Below, piece by piece: positions 45,445 through 57,506 of a DNA stretch of 64,000 nucleotides. Within the stretch, counting starts at the first letter, position 1; each line of letters begins with the position of its first letter. This DNA comes from Costus lasius (lineage: Eukaryota; Streptophyta; Magnoliopsida; Zingiberales; Costaceae): the NCBI GenBank assembly GCA_027563935.2, contig CM050454.1, forward strand, positions 22,999,501 to 23,063,500. The letters run 5' to 3'. The translations under genes and the position numbers were made by a program. The notes under the pieces are model-generated. The model was not told the origin of the DNA and made no database searches. It saw only the letters and a list, made by a program, of their open reading frames with translations.

Positions 45445-46368
45445 TCGACACTAGTTTTACTCATGGATCTCCAATGTTCCGATCCTTGCTTTCGCACAAG
45501 ATCTCCACGTTTGACAAATAGACTTGATCTATTGATTCATATTATAATCATGGCAATTATTCTACTAGAACAGATCAAATAGGATCTAACCTAAGGAAGG
45601 GTTCCTAACATGCAATTATAGGGTTCCAAATTCTCAAGCAATTACCTTTCAGTCAATAGCGAAAATTCTAAGAACATAATTTGTAACATGGAACTATAGA
45701 GAGTCTAAGCACAATTGTCACATGAGCAAAATCATCATGTTAAGATTAAACACAACGAAATAGTGAAGAAGTAGTCATCTAGTCAATAAAAATCGGGTGA
45801 ATTACTCCCCTATGTCCCAAAAATAGTTTAAGCTAGCATCATGAAGAAATTACAATAAGTCATGATTTCAGAAGATCGAAAATCGAAGGAAAAGAGAAGT
45901 TTAGAAAATACAACACGGCTGTGAAGTATTTCACAGCCGTAAATTGCAATTGAAAGCAATGAACAATGTCGGTGCCTCCTCTTTCTTCGATTTCTCTTCC
46001 AATCGATCTCCTTTCGATCTGAAACTTCTGGTGTGTGGTCTCCTTCTTCAGACGAAGCTTCAGTATGAAAATCAAGGCCGGAGGTGCTTTAATTCGGTGG
46101 CGGCGGCGAAACCCTAGGCGGCAGCGTGAATCACAATTTCTCCCTCAACAATGGATGCAAATTGGGGCTTTTGGTCTCTCTGTAATCCTCTCGTTCCCCG
46201 CCCTCCTTTTCCTTTTTTTTAGTCATTTGTTTTAAGCTTTGGATCAACCGCAATAATCTCCGCAAAATTCGGGCATCGATATTGACCTAGGAGTCGCATT
46301 AAAAAATAGAAATACGGTAGTGTAATATCTTACGATACTACCGTAAAATCCCTCGCATGTTCTGTTCT

Positions 46369-46373
46369 GAAAG
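46369..46373. repeat. Target site duplication GAAAG of copia A4 (left)
   Basis: Matches 56950-56954 exactly. Confidence 0.93.
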
Positions 46374-49300
46374 TGAAAAATCCCCACAAGGGGGTGAAAC
46401 CCTAAAGCATTGGCGCATATGGAAGATGCAAGCAGCGGAAAGGGGGTTTCTAGATCTTGCATGCTATATGATTAACAAAAGGAACCCGATTGAATATAGA
46501 GAAGGATCATACCATAGCCATTTCTAGATGGCGCCTTGGAAGCAAAGATCAAACTGGATCTTCTCCAGAGGTGACGCACACAATTGATGTCGCCTACTCC
46601 TCCTTGCGATCCTTGTGCTAGCAAGGTCCAAAGATGTCTTTGTCGAGTGAAAGGGAAAAGAAAGAACTTCTTGGCTTGGCGATTTTTTCTTCTCGTCTCT
46701 TCCTCTCCTCCACGCGAGAATGCCCCCAAGAGTGTAACATCCCGTTATCTTAACCCCAAACAAGCAACACAAATCATGAAAGAAACAGGATGTTATCATA
46801 CAAGATCGATACATATGCTAGGTAAAACCCCGTTCAGGAAACACGATCTGAAAATTTCGAAAATCCATACATATAAATCTCCACAAAACACAATTTCATA
46901 AAGGTACCTGCCACCACGCATTCCTTGCGCTAGACATATGCAAGGCAACAGTTATATCAAATCCGTATCAAATCCATAAAATCCATAAAGGTACCTGCCA
47001 CCAGGCAATACTTGCACTAGACATATGCAAGTTACAGGTATATCAAAACCGATTACAAAGAATACACCACAAACCGAAATTCAAAACAAAATCACAAAAT
47101 CGATTTTATAAACTCATACCAAACACCGAAACCAGGCCAAAGCCCGCGGTGACACAAAAATCAAAATCATTTAACTGCCACAATCCGGCAACACAAATTC
47201 ATATAGTTTAGCCATAGTCGGCAGCACATGTTCACATAATTCAGATATTAAGGCCACAACCGGCATCATAAGTTCATTAAGCATAAATCACGATATCCAT
47301 ATAATGCTAACTGCGCCCCTGCTCTACACCTGAAAATAATGAGGGGTGAGCTACACAGCCCAGTGAGTGGATAGTCTAAATCGACCATCCATAACATACA
47401 CTCAAAAATATAGACAGATTAATTTAAAAATCGTTAACAGGAACATTATGTCAACATATAACAACATAAAGAAAACAGAAGTCATATAAACAGTCAGATG
47501 TACACACCAACATATAACACACTCAGGTTCTAGAGTTATACTCTAAACCAACTAAACACACCAACACTTAATTAACCTAGTTGTCCAGCATATTCAGTAG
47601 TGACCATTATGGTCTAACCCGGCTTTAGCCTAAGCACTGGGAGACTGCAAAATTTCATGCAACATATTAACATGGACAGTGAGTAGAATCAAGAGGTGGC
47701 CCCCGCCAGGTCACGACGTGGCACTTTGCTCTAAAACACCCCATAACACATCGATGGATTGTGTGTAGATTCAAGAGGTGGCCCCCGCCGGGTCACGACG
47801 TGGCACTTTGCTCTACGACACCCCATATCACAAAAAGAGAGTGATGACATCAAGAGGTGGCCCCTGTCCGACCAAGAATATTTAAAAATAGCATGGTAAA
47901 ACTTTCCAATCAATCTAACGCATCAATTAATACAACCAAATTGCTAGAAATCGAAAAGACACACCACTCACCTCTTAACCGTGAACACTTGGGTTAAAAT
48001 CTCCCCACAAACTCGCCTAAAGCTTTGATGCCGCCCAAGGGATCTCCAAGAACTCGCCAAGAAAGTTTCTTCACTTCAAGGAAATTTGCCAAGGGAAGAA
48101 GATGAAGAAAAATCACCTCAAAATTCCAAGAACACCAAAATCGCCTTCTTCTTCCTAGTCGTCGCCCAAAATTTCTTTCAAGCCAAAAATCTCGCCCAAA
48201 AACTCTACCCTAACCGAAATACCAATTTGAATTTTCGGTTTTTAATTCTTAACCCATTAACCCATTAATTCAAATCGGGTTTAATCCATTTAACCAATAA
48301 TTTGAATTTTAAACCCAATTAGCGCAAACCCAATAACCCATAATACTAATTAATTTAACCATTAACTAACCATTCTCTTAATGAAAATCCAATAAGGGTT
48401 TAATTGACATCCAATAAGGATTAACGTCCAATAACTCCAATTAATTAATAATTAATTAACTTAAATTAACAAGCAATAAACTCTAATTAATTAACTGAAA
48501 TTAACATCCAATAAGTTAGTTAATTAATTAACATTAACATCCAAAAATCTCTAGTTAATTAACTATAATTTATCAACCAAAAATCTCTAGTTAATTAACT
48601 ATTAATTAACAACCAAAATCTCTAGTTAATTAACTATAAATTAACAACCAATACATAGAAAAATATCACAGTCAGTAATTTTATTTAAATCATGAACACA
48701 ATATCACAGCCAACGAGTTTATTTAAATCAAAAAATAATGCTTACCAGGACTTAAGATCCTTGGATCTTACAAAGAGCCAAAGACAAGTTGGTGACCAAG
48801 CGTGAAGGCGTGAAGAGGGAGGACGTGAAAACGTGGTCACGTTGAGAAGTGCTATCCAAAAATAGCATATAACTTCTCCACATGCGATCTTGGGTTTACC
48901 CCAATCGCAAACTCCACTTCACCCTTGAACCATGCGCTCATTCATGAGCCGGTTCACTTGAATTTGGTTCAATAACCAAATAAACCAAGCCATAAGTCCA
49001 GATCACATTAAAACCCTAAGGTATTTGATCTGACCGTTCATCTCCTGATGCTCCTGATCTCACTGATCCAGCATCCATTCTCTCAATCGAAGCTTACCGA
49101 TCTTAAGCCCTAATGAATCAAACATGATCAGACCAGATCTCACTTACAATCAGAGATTAAATCCCTTTAAACTGAACCTGAACAATTCAGTCCACACGAT
49201 CTGACTCAAGTAAGCCATATCATCAAATTGTGCGACCCTGAGGGTTTCCTTTAAATGTCGGTAACGATAACTCACGTCATCACGATCAGTGAGGGGTATC

Positions 49301-50100
49301 TAGCAACACATCACTGTCTCCCGATATAAAGAAAAGAGTCTTCCAAGACTACACCCAAAAACAGCACAAGTGTGAATCAACTCACTAGGCATGCATATTT
49401 CCTTTGCCACTGGATGTTCTTATTGGACAAGCGTGTCAAGCTTGTAACTCCAATATGACGAGCATGATTAGAACAGATGAACACTGTCACCTGGGTATGG
49501 CCATACTCTTTTCTCAATCATCTCATCCAGGGGGCCCCTTTAGAACATCACACTCCTTAAACAAGGAGACGGCAATCCTATGTCTATCACTAGTGCCCTA
49601 ACCTGACTCAAGCTCACCATCCAAGATAGTCTATAATCATTATGTTTCAAATGATATTGAACTACCTCAAAACAATGACAATCATCATTTAGAAAACACA
49701 AGTGATCTCAAGTCAGAGGAAATGTGCCACTTGTCGCAATCAAGGAATATTCACATTGTGACAAGCAATTGAATATCCTAGTAGGGTCTGTCCAGTACAT
49801 CCAATGTACCCATGAGTCTACATCTTATTCCATGCTCGAAGCATCCTATAAGATTAGAACACATATTAGTCTCAATCATATCAAGGCTGTCTCATGTTCA
49901 CCAAGATATCTCGACTAAGGACTTTACTGCATGTCAGCCTAGCTGAACAGCTTTGAGACATTATTCAGAAGTACACTTATTACAGCAGACAAGGTAACAA
50001 CCTGAATAACAACCATGCCTTTATAAACATAAGAGTTTATTACATGATACTGATACAATCCCAAGGCCTCAAACATTAGCCTTAAGGGCATACCCCAACA
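46374..50100 (-). repeat. 3' LTR of copia A4, split by a solo LTR
   Basis: TGAAAAATCCCC to ACCCCAACA; without the insert (46733-48772 plus 5 bp) it is 1682 bp against 1683 bp for the right LTR. Conserved hairpin at 49266-49281 (GATAAC-TCAC-GTCATC, one G-U pair in sense). Confidence 0.93.
46733..48772. mobile_element. Solo LTR of an unrelated family, 2.0 kb
   Basis: TGTAACATCCCG to GGATCTTACA, flanked by perfect AAGAG duplications (46728-46732 and 48773-48777). Contains three kinds of short tandem repeat: two units of about 84 bp around AAAGGTACCTGCCACCA (46905-47050), three units of about 81 bp around TCAAGAGGTGGCCCC (47689-47865), and three units of about 40-50 bp around CTCTAGTTAATTAACTA (48550-48640). 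No internal region. A Ty3/gypsy origin is possible from the TGTAA-type terminus but not shown; orientation is unresolved. Confidence 0.85.
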
Positions 50101-50120
50101 ATCTCCCACTTGCACTTAAT

Positions 50121-53100
50121 CTAATGGTTGAGAAATCTCAAACCCATATTATTACAGTGCTTCTCATGCTTCTGCTGCGCCAGAGGCTTAGTAAGCGGGT
50201 CTGCCAGATTGTCGTCTGTATGAACCTTGCAGACTTTGATCTCGCCACGATCTATGATCTCCCTGATCAAATGAAACCGTCTCTGTATGTGCTTGGACTT
50301 CTGGTGCGACCGTGGTTCCTTTGCCTGTGCGATTGCTCCAGTGTTATCACAGAAGATAACCAAAGGATCTGCACTCGAAGGAACAACACCAAGTTCTCTC
50401 ACGAACTTACGAATCCACACTGCCTCCTTGGATGCTTCCGAGGCTGCAACATACTCGGCTTCTGTTGTGGAATCAGCAACAGTTGACTGTTTGAAACTTT
50501 TCCACACCACTGCTCCTCCATTCAAGCTAAATACATAGCCTGATTGCGATCGAAAATCATCCTGGTCCGACTGGAACGAAGCGTCAGTATATCCTTCAAT
50601 ACTGAGTTCTTCCTGACCACCATATATCAAGAACATATCTTTGGTCCTCCGCAGATATTTTAAAATGTTCTTGACCGCAATCCAGTGCGCCACACCTGGA
50701 TTACTTTGGAACCGACTGGTCACGCTTAACCCGTAAGCGACGTCTGGGCGAGTACACAACATCGCATACATAATGGACCCAATAGCCGAAGCATAAGGCG
50801 TATTGTCCATTTCATCTTTCTCAGTCTGTGTTTGTGGACACTGACTCTTCGAAAGATTCAGACCATGTCTGACTGGAAGATATCCTCTTTTAGAATTCTC
50901 TAAATGAAATCTCTCCAGGACTTTATCGATGTAAGTACTCTGGCACAGCCCGAGAAGCCTCTTAGATCTATCCCTGTAGATCTTCACACCTAATACATAG
51001 GCTGCTTCTCCTAGATCTTTCATCTGGAAACATTTCCTTAGCCATGCCTTAACCGCATGCATTTCAGGAATGTCATTTCCAATGATCAAGATATCATCGA
51101 CGTAGAGGACTAAGAAAGTAATCACGCTCCCACTAAACCTCTTATATACACACGGGTCATCCTCGTTCTTGATGAAACCAAACTCAGAGATTGATTCATC
51201 AAAATGAATATTCCAGCTTCTTGATGCTTGTTTAAGTCCATAAATGGACTTCTTTAACTTGCATATCTTATGACGATCTGATGGATTAGTGAAACCTTCT
51301 GGTTGTGTCATATACACATCCTCATCCAGATTTCCATTCAGGAAAGCTGTCTTCACATCCATTTGCCAAATTTCATAATCATAATATGCAGCTATCGCGA
51401 AAAGAATCCGAATAGACTTAAACATAGCTACAGGTGAGAAAGTTTCATCATAATCTATCCCGTAGATTTGTTTGAAACCTTTCGCAACTAGCCTGCCTTT
51501 ATAGGTAACCACGTTACCATCCATGTCAATCTTCTTCTTGAAGATCCATTTACAGCCTATAGGGATTACTCCCGGAGGCGGATCAACCAAATCCCAGACT
51601 TGGTTATCTGACATGGAGTCCATCTCGGCGCGCATAGCTTCAAGCCATCTCGCTGACTCCGGTCCACTGACCGCATCCGCATAAGTGAGGGGTTCATCAT
51701 TATCAATGATGTAGACTCCGTCATAGCGCTCAGGCTGTCGACGGATCCTTCCCGATCTTCGCGGTTCCCGTGATATCTGAGCCTCAGGTTGTTCAATAAC
51801 CTGATCTACCGGCTCAGGCTCATCCAACTGTACTTCATTCTTGAACTCTTTGAACTTGTCAAAAGATTCACTTTTATGTCTCATCAGATAGACATACCCA
51901 TACCTACTGAAATCATCAGTAAAGGTAATGAAGTACTGATAGCCACCTCTGGCATGTTTACTAAATGGCCCACACACATCACTGTGTATAAGGTCAAGTA
52001 AACCTGAAGCCCTTTGACCTTTGTGAGGAAAAGGTGACTTCGTCATTTTACCCATTAAACAAGCCTTGCATGTATCAATCTCCTCATAGGAGAATGATCC
52101 CAGCAGTCCATGATCATGCAACCACTTAATGCGTTTCTCGTTAATATGGCCTAAACGACTATGCCATAGCAAGGTGCTGTCATCAGCATACTTGGCTTTC
52201 TTAATATCAATCTGCTGTATAGAACTTTCCATGTCCAACATGAATAACCCATTGTTAATTGAACCAGTGGCATAAACAATATTATCAAAAGATAAAACAC
52301 ACTTTGAAATATTGCATTCAAAGGAAAATCGCTTCCTGACAAGAGCAGGAATGGAGATAATATTCTTAGTAATGCTGGGAACAAAATAACAACTGTTTAG
52401 TTCTAATACAAGCCCAGATGGCAAAGAGATGAAATAGTCTCCTACAGCAACAGCAGCAACCCGTGCCCCGTTTCCAACTCGTAGGTCCACCTCATGCTGT
52501 GCCACCTGTCTTCTTCTCTTGAGTTCCTGTACATTTGAACAAATGTTAACTCCACATGCAGTGTCCAACACCCATGATATAGAAGAAGATGAAACCATGA
52601 CTTCCGTCACGTATATACCTGAGCTAGAAGCGAAGCTTCCCCTCTTGTCTCCTTGGAGCGCTTTACAGTCCTTTTTCCAGTGACCCAGCTGGCCACAGTG
52701 GAAACATCTGTATTCCTTGGACCGCTTAACCTTCTGCTTCAGAGCCTTGCTGTAATTCTTGACAGGGGCCTTGCCCTTCTTCCCCTTCTTCTTGTTCCTC
52801 GAAGGAACCATCAAGACAGAGGTCGAAGGCTTTCCCTTCAGAGTTTCCTCAGTAGTCAAGAGCATATTCAGCAGCTCTGCCGGAGTACAGTCGATTTTGT
52901 TCATATTAAAGTTAATAATGAACGCATCGAAAGAGGGCGGGAGAGACTGCAGAATGATGTCTACAGCAAGCTCCTGGTTGATGGTATGCCCCAGTTTCTC
53001 TAGAGCCTCCTTGTGCCCAATCATCTTGAGCACGTGAGCTCCCACTGGGCTCCCTTCAGCCAGTTTGCTCTGAAAGAACAGCTTTGTCAGATTATAGCAT

Positions 53101-53423
53101 TCTGTCCTCGCCTGTGCAGCATACAGCATCTTGAGGTTCGCTATCATGTCTATAGCAGACATATCCTCATGCTGACGCTGCAGCGGTGGCGTCATAGACG
53201 CTAGCATCAGGCAAGCGACATCAATGCTATCATTGACGTGCTTTTCATAGGCATCCCGAACCACCCTTGCGGCGTTCGGAGCGGGCTGAGGCGGTATCGC
53301 CGTCTCGAGGACATACAGTTTCCTCTCTGCCTTAAGAACAATCTTAAGGTGTCCAAACCAGTCTGAGAAGTTTGGCCTAGCAAACTTCTCCCTTTCCAGT
53401 AGGGATCGCACATTGAAGTTCAT
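50121..53423 (-). CDS. gag-pol: Copia A4 gag-pol, in-frame integrase deletion (1100 aa)
   Basis: An open frame from the usual gag ATG (53421-53423) to the usual C-terminus, but 1100 aa instead of 1293. The text runs ...EFKNEVQ directly into LDEPEPVDQ, so residues equivalent to 532-725 of A2 are missing (junction near 51827-51833). This removes integrase catalytic D544 and E580 and the rest of the integrase C-terminal part; D481 and the HHCC motif remain. Gag with CCHC, protease (DTACG), RT (YVDD) and RNase H look complete. The parent sequences share a short CTGT at the two breakpoints, suggesting a microhomology or template-switch deletion. The product could make particles and cDNA but not its own integrase. 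Confidence 0.93.
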   Translation of the reverse strand: MNFNVRSLLEREKFARPNFSDWFGHLKIVLKAERKLYVLETAIPPQPAPNAARVVRDAYEKHVNDSIDVACLMLASMTPPLQRQHEDMSAIDMIANLKMLYAAQARTECYNLTKLFFQSKLAEGSPVGAHVLKMIGHKEALEKLGHTINQELAVDIILQSLPPSFDAFIINFNMNKIDCTPAELLNMLLTTEETLKGKPSTSVLMVPSRNKKKGKKGKAPVKNYSKALKQKVKRSKEYRCFHCGQLGHWKKDCKALQGDKRGSFASSSGIYVTEVMVSSSSISWVLDTACGVNICSNVQELKRRRQVAQHEVDLRVGNGARVAAVAVGDYFISLPSGLVLELNSCYFVPSITKNIISIPALVRKRFSFECNISKCVLSFDNIVYATGSINNGLFMLDMESSIQQIDIKKAKYADDSTLLWHSRLGHINEKRIKWLHDHGLLGSFSYEEIDTCKACLMGKMTKSPFPHKGQRASGLLDLIHSDVCGPFSKHARGGYQYFITFTDDFSRYGYVYLMRHKSESFDKFKEFKNEVQLDEPEPVDQVIEQPEAQISREPRRSGRIRRQPERYDGVYIIDNDEPLTYADAVSGPESARWLEAMRAEMDSMSDNQVWDLVDPPPGVIPIGCKWIFKKKIDMDGNVVTYKGRLVAKGFKQIYGIDYDETFSPVAMFKSIRILFAIAAYYDYEIWQMDVKTAFLNGNLDEDVYMTQPEGFTNPSDRHKICKLKKSIYGLKQASRSWNIHFDESISEFGFIKNEDDPCVYKRFSGSVITFLVLYVDDILIIGNDIPEMHAVKAWLRKCFQMKDLGEAAYVLGVKIYRDRSKRLLGLCQSTYIDKVLERFHLENSKRGYLPVRHGLNLSKSQCPQTQTEKDEMDNTPYASAIGSIMYAMLCTRPDVAYGLSVTSRFQSNPGVAHWIAVKNILKYLRRTKDMFLIYGGQEELSIEGYTDASFQSDQDDFRSQSGYVFSLNGGAVVWKSFKQSTVADSTTEAEYVAASEASKEAVWIRKFVRELGVVPSSADPLVIFCDNTGAIAQAKEPRSHQKSKHIQRRFHLIREIIDRGEIKVCKVHTDDNLADPLTKPLAQQKHEKHCNNMGLRFLNH

Positions 53424-55253
53424 GGTGTTCGTTGCTGCAGGTATCTACAACAATGCAAGAACAGCAAGGTCAGTATCAATGTGAAGAATCAATCAGGACT
53501 TAAGAAAGATTCTTTTTCTCACTATTTTATCTGGCTGAAAAATCCAGCAAAACAGCCCGAAAGAGTAGAACTCTTTTAGTGAGATGGGATCCAGATTTCA
53601 TACTTGGTCTCCGCGTCCCGCTCAGGCGAGATAAGATGCACAGAGAGTACAAGCACTAATCTCTGGTAGGCAGTCCCTGCCAATCGCCAACCCGTGCGAT
53701 TCCCCTTCATCTGGGCAATCCAGCAGACTGTGCCAACTGAGTTGGTACAACACAATCTCTGACCCCACAGATGGCTACCTCCATGCGCTACCATATGCGC
53801 CACATATGTAGGCTACACGGTCAAGCTGACCCGACCTACTCCCTGGACCACCACGTGCTATGCTGAGCAACGAGAAGCGATAAATCCCTTCTCTGTAACA
53901 CGCAGGTGTAATCCCGCACCGTCTGAAGATAGATGGACGTGCCCACTGAGTGGGTACAACACGGCTCCAACGATAATCAGAACAGTGAGGTTTCGCGTCA
54001 GAAGGCTTACGAGCTTGATATTTTAGCGTTGGATTTTAACGGTCTTTTATCTTCTTCACTATCATGCAATTCCTATGGTGATAGCAGAAGATAAATAAAT
54101 CATGCTGTTCTACTTATTTAAACAATAAAAGAAAGCATGGATCTTATGTGGTAAAAGCCCATAGCCCTAGTAAGACCTTAATTAACTTAAGTCTTCACTT
54201 GCTTTTCTTCATGGGTCTTTTGCTGCTCATCTGGCCCAACCCAGGGCCCAAGCGCCATCTGCAGCTCAGGTGCGCCCACCAGGTAAATACGCCTGGTCCC
54301 AGAGTCGAACCCTGGACCTCCCACCTGGTCTAGCCACTGCTGCATGCGCCTCTGCCATGTGTGCTCTGTGCTCTTGTCTGATTAATTTACAAATTAATCT
54401 ATCTAGACAAGATTGACACGCAGGTCAATTACATTTTTATAAATTAAATAAATGTGATGCGCAGATCACAATTAAAAATTAATTTACAAAATTAAAGTCC
54501 AGGCACGCAGGCCCCAGCACAGCACACAATTAACATGGGCAGCCCACATAAGAATAAATAAACAAACATAGGCATCAATCAACATGTGATCCAATCAAGA
54601 AAATTAAATTTTTTTTGAAAAACCCCATAGGCATCAATTTTAATTTCCTTATTTGCCCTACATCCTTACAACGGTCCATTACTAGGGATCCACTCATCCA
54701 ACCTAGTCAGATCCTCTGCCCTTGCATGCACCAAGTCCTAACTGACTTGAGTCGACCAAAAGGTCAACCATGCATGCGCCAGGGCTGAACAACCACAATG
54801 AGGTCTGGCAAACGGGTGTGACCCCGGGCCTAACTCATGTGCGTTCATAGGTTGTCTCAATCAGACATCGCTACACGCCTGTCTGCAGTCGACCTATAGC
54901 CACCAGGTGCTTGCGCACAGGTGCTATCTGGTCAACCCATCAAGGCTGTCAGATGGTCTGATCAGACTGTCTGGATCTAACCTAGGGGATGACTTCAACC
55001 CTAGTAACCCATCTAAGGGTTTACAGTAAGGCCTTAGATCTAGTGTCAGTCGCGCAAGTATTTAAGTTTTTAAGAAAACCAACAACATACAAGCGCCAAC
55101 TGAAGGTAACCTCATACATGCGCCATAAACAAAATACAAGTTTCGCCTATGATAACTTAACATGTATTTTCGCATGTAATACAGATCTAAGCATTGTTCG
55201 CAAACAAGGATCACAAAATGGCTTGCAATCATAAAACATGCATGAAACCTAGG
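53424..55253 (-). other. 5' leader of copia A4
   Basis: 1.8 kb non-coding leader collinear with A1. Hairpins at 53733-53745 and 53942-53954 are identical to those of A1. No supported ORF. Confidence 0.8.
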
Positions 55254-55264
55254 CTCTGATACCA
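55254..55264 (-). other. Primer binding site (tRNA-Met-i) of copia A4
   Basis: TGGTATCAGAG in sense, two bases from the LTR. Confidence 0.92.
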
Positions 55265-55266
55265 AT

Positions 55267-56949
55267 TGAAAAATCCCCACAAGGGGGGTGAAACCCTAAA
55301 GCATTGGCGCATATGGAAGATGCAAGCAGCGGAAAGGGGGTTTCTAGATCTTGCATGCTATATGATTAACAAAAGGAACCCGATTGAATATAGAGAAGGA
55401 TCATACCATAGCCATTTCTAGATGGCGCCTTGGAAGCAAAGATCAAACTGGATCTTCTCCAGAGGTGACGCACACAATTGATGTCGCCTACTCCTCCTTG
55501 CGATCCTTGTGCTAGCAAGGTCCAAAGATGTCTTTGTCGAGTGAAAGGGAAAAGAAAGAACTTCTTGGCTTGGCGATTTTTTCTTCTCGTCTCTTCCTCT
55601 CCTCCACGCGAGAATGCCCCCAAGAGCCAAAGACAAGTTGGCGACCAAGCGTGAAGGCGTGAAGAGGGAGGACGTGAAAACGTGGTCACGTTGAGAAGTG
55701 CTATCCAAAAATAGCATATAACTTCTCCACATGCGATCTTGGGTTTACCCCAATCGCAAACTCCACTTCACCCTTGAACCATGCGCTCATTCATGAGCCG
55801 GTTCACTTGAATTTGGTTCAATAACCAAATAAACCAAGCCATAAGTCCAGATCACATTAAAACCCTAAGGTATTTGATCTGACCGTTCATCTCCTGATGC
55901 TCCTGATCTCACCGATCCAGCATCCATTCTCTCAATCGAAGCTTACCGATCTTAAGCCCTAATCAATCAAACATGATCAGACCAGATCTCACTTACAATC
56001 AGAGATTAAATCCCTTTAAACTGAACCTAAACAATTCAGTCCACACGATCTGACTCAAGTAAGCCATATCATCAAATTGTGCGACCCTGAGGGTTTCCTT
56101 TAAATGTCGGTAACGATAACTCACGTCATCACGATCAGTGAGGGGTATCTAGCAACACATCACTGTCTCCCGATATAAAGAAAAGAGTCTTCCAAGACTA
56201 CACCCAAAAACAGCACAAGTGTGAATCAACTCACTAGGCATGCATATTTCCTTTGCCACTGGATGTTCTTATTGGACAAGCGTGTCAAGCTTGTAACTCC
56301 AATATGACGAGCATGATTAGAACAGATGAACACTGTCACCTGGGTATGGCCATACTCTTTTCTCAATCATCTCATCCAGGGGGCCCCTTTAGAACATCAC
56401 ACTCCTTAAACAAGGAGACGGCAATCCTATGTCTATCACTAGTGCCCTAACCTGACTCAAGCTCACCATCCAAGATAGTCTATAATCATTATGTTTCAAA
56501 TGATATTGAACTACCTCAAAACAATGACAATCATCATTTAGAAAACACAAGTGATCTCAAGTCAGAGGAAATGTGCCACTTGTCGCAATCAAGGAATATT
56601 CACATTGTGACAAGCAATTGAATATCCTAGTAGGGTCTGTCCAGTACATCCAATGTACCCATGAGTCTACATCTTATTCCATGCTCGAAGCATCCTATAA
56701 GATTAGAACACATATTAGTCTCAATCATATCAAGGCTGTCTCATGTTCACCAAGATATCTCGACTAAGGACTTTACTGCATGTCAGCCTAGCTGAACAGC
56801 TTTGAGACATTATTCAGAAGTACACTTATTACAGCAGACAAGGTAACAACCTGAATAACAACCATGCCTTTATAAACATAAGAGTTTATTACATGATACT
56901 GATACAATCCCAAGGCCTCAAACATTAGCCTTAAGGGCATACCCCAACA
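55267..56949 (-). repeat. 5' LTR of copia A4
   Basis: 1683 bp, uninterrupted. U5 end hairpin CCCC-ACAA-GGGG (55275-55286). Conserved hairpin at 56115-56130. TATA-like TTTATAAA at 56869-56876. Confidence 0.94.
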
Positions 56950-56954
56950 GAAAG
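56950..56954. repeat. Target site duplication GAAAG of copia A4 (right)
   Basis: Matches 46369-46373; the gypsy 2 LTR resumes after it. Confidence 0.93.
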
Positions 56955-57506
56955 TGCTAGAAAATACGGCACCGTAATATGGTTTACGGCAGTGCCATAA
57001 AATCGGCTGAACTCTCTGGTCGGATACGTCTGGAAAATACGGCCCGTGTAATTATTTACGGCAGTGCCGTAATTTCAGGGAAACTTTCTGTTCTGAAGAC
57101 GTTCCAAAATACGGCCCGCAAAATGGGTTACGGCAGTGCCGTAATTTCGGCAAAGGTCTCTATTTGGAAAATCACTAAAATACGGCCGTGCTCTCGATAA
57201 TACGGTAGCCGCAAAAAATACGGTATCGTATTATAAATACGGCACTACCGTATTTTGGTCTTCTACCTCGATTTGTGTGAAATTTCTTGGGTGACTTCTC
57301 CTTGATGATGAGAACTCTTCCATGTATTTGATTTTCCTTGAAAACGCCTTAAATAGTGTCTTTTTGCTTGAAAAACATGAAAAACCAAAATAGAAGTTGA
57401 CTTTACAATATTTGATGGATTCAACATAAAAACAAGTAAAAGATCCTCAATTTAGCATGAAAATGTGTCTAAAATGAAGCAAAATATACTACATATTTTG
57501 GTGTCA

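Larger units (their letters stand above)
46374..56949 (-). mobile_element. Copia element A4, integrase-deleted, carrying a solo LTR
   Basis: Minus-strand family A copia in the gypsy 2 LTR: 5' LTR 55267-56949, PBS 55254-55264, gag-pol 50121-53423, 3' LTR 46374-50100 interrupted by a solo LTR. LTRs differ by about four substitutions and one indel by eye, so it is recent. Excluding the nested LTR the element is 8.5 kb, short by the gag-pol deletion. Confidence 0.94.
44994..57506 (-). repeat. 3' LTR of gypsy 2, split by copia A4
   Basis: TGTAGTGTCCGCAAG to GGTGTCA on the plus strand. Without A4 and its duplication it is about 1932 bp, homologous to the 1917-bp gypsy 1 LTR. Hairpin counterparts at 45265-45287, 45361-45392 and 45414-45444; the 11-bp inverted repeat at 45915-45940; the TACGGCA palindrome array at 46310-46350 and 56955-57260. 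Confidence 0.87.
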
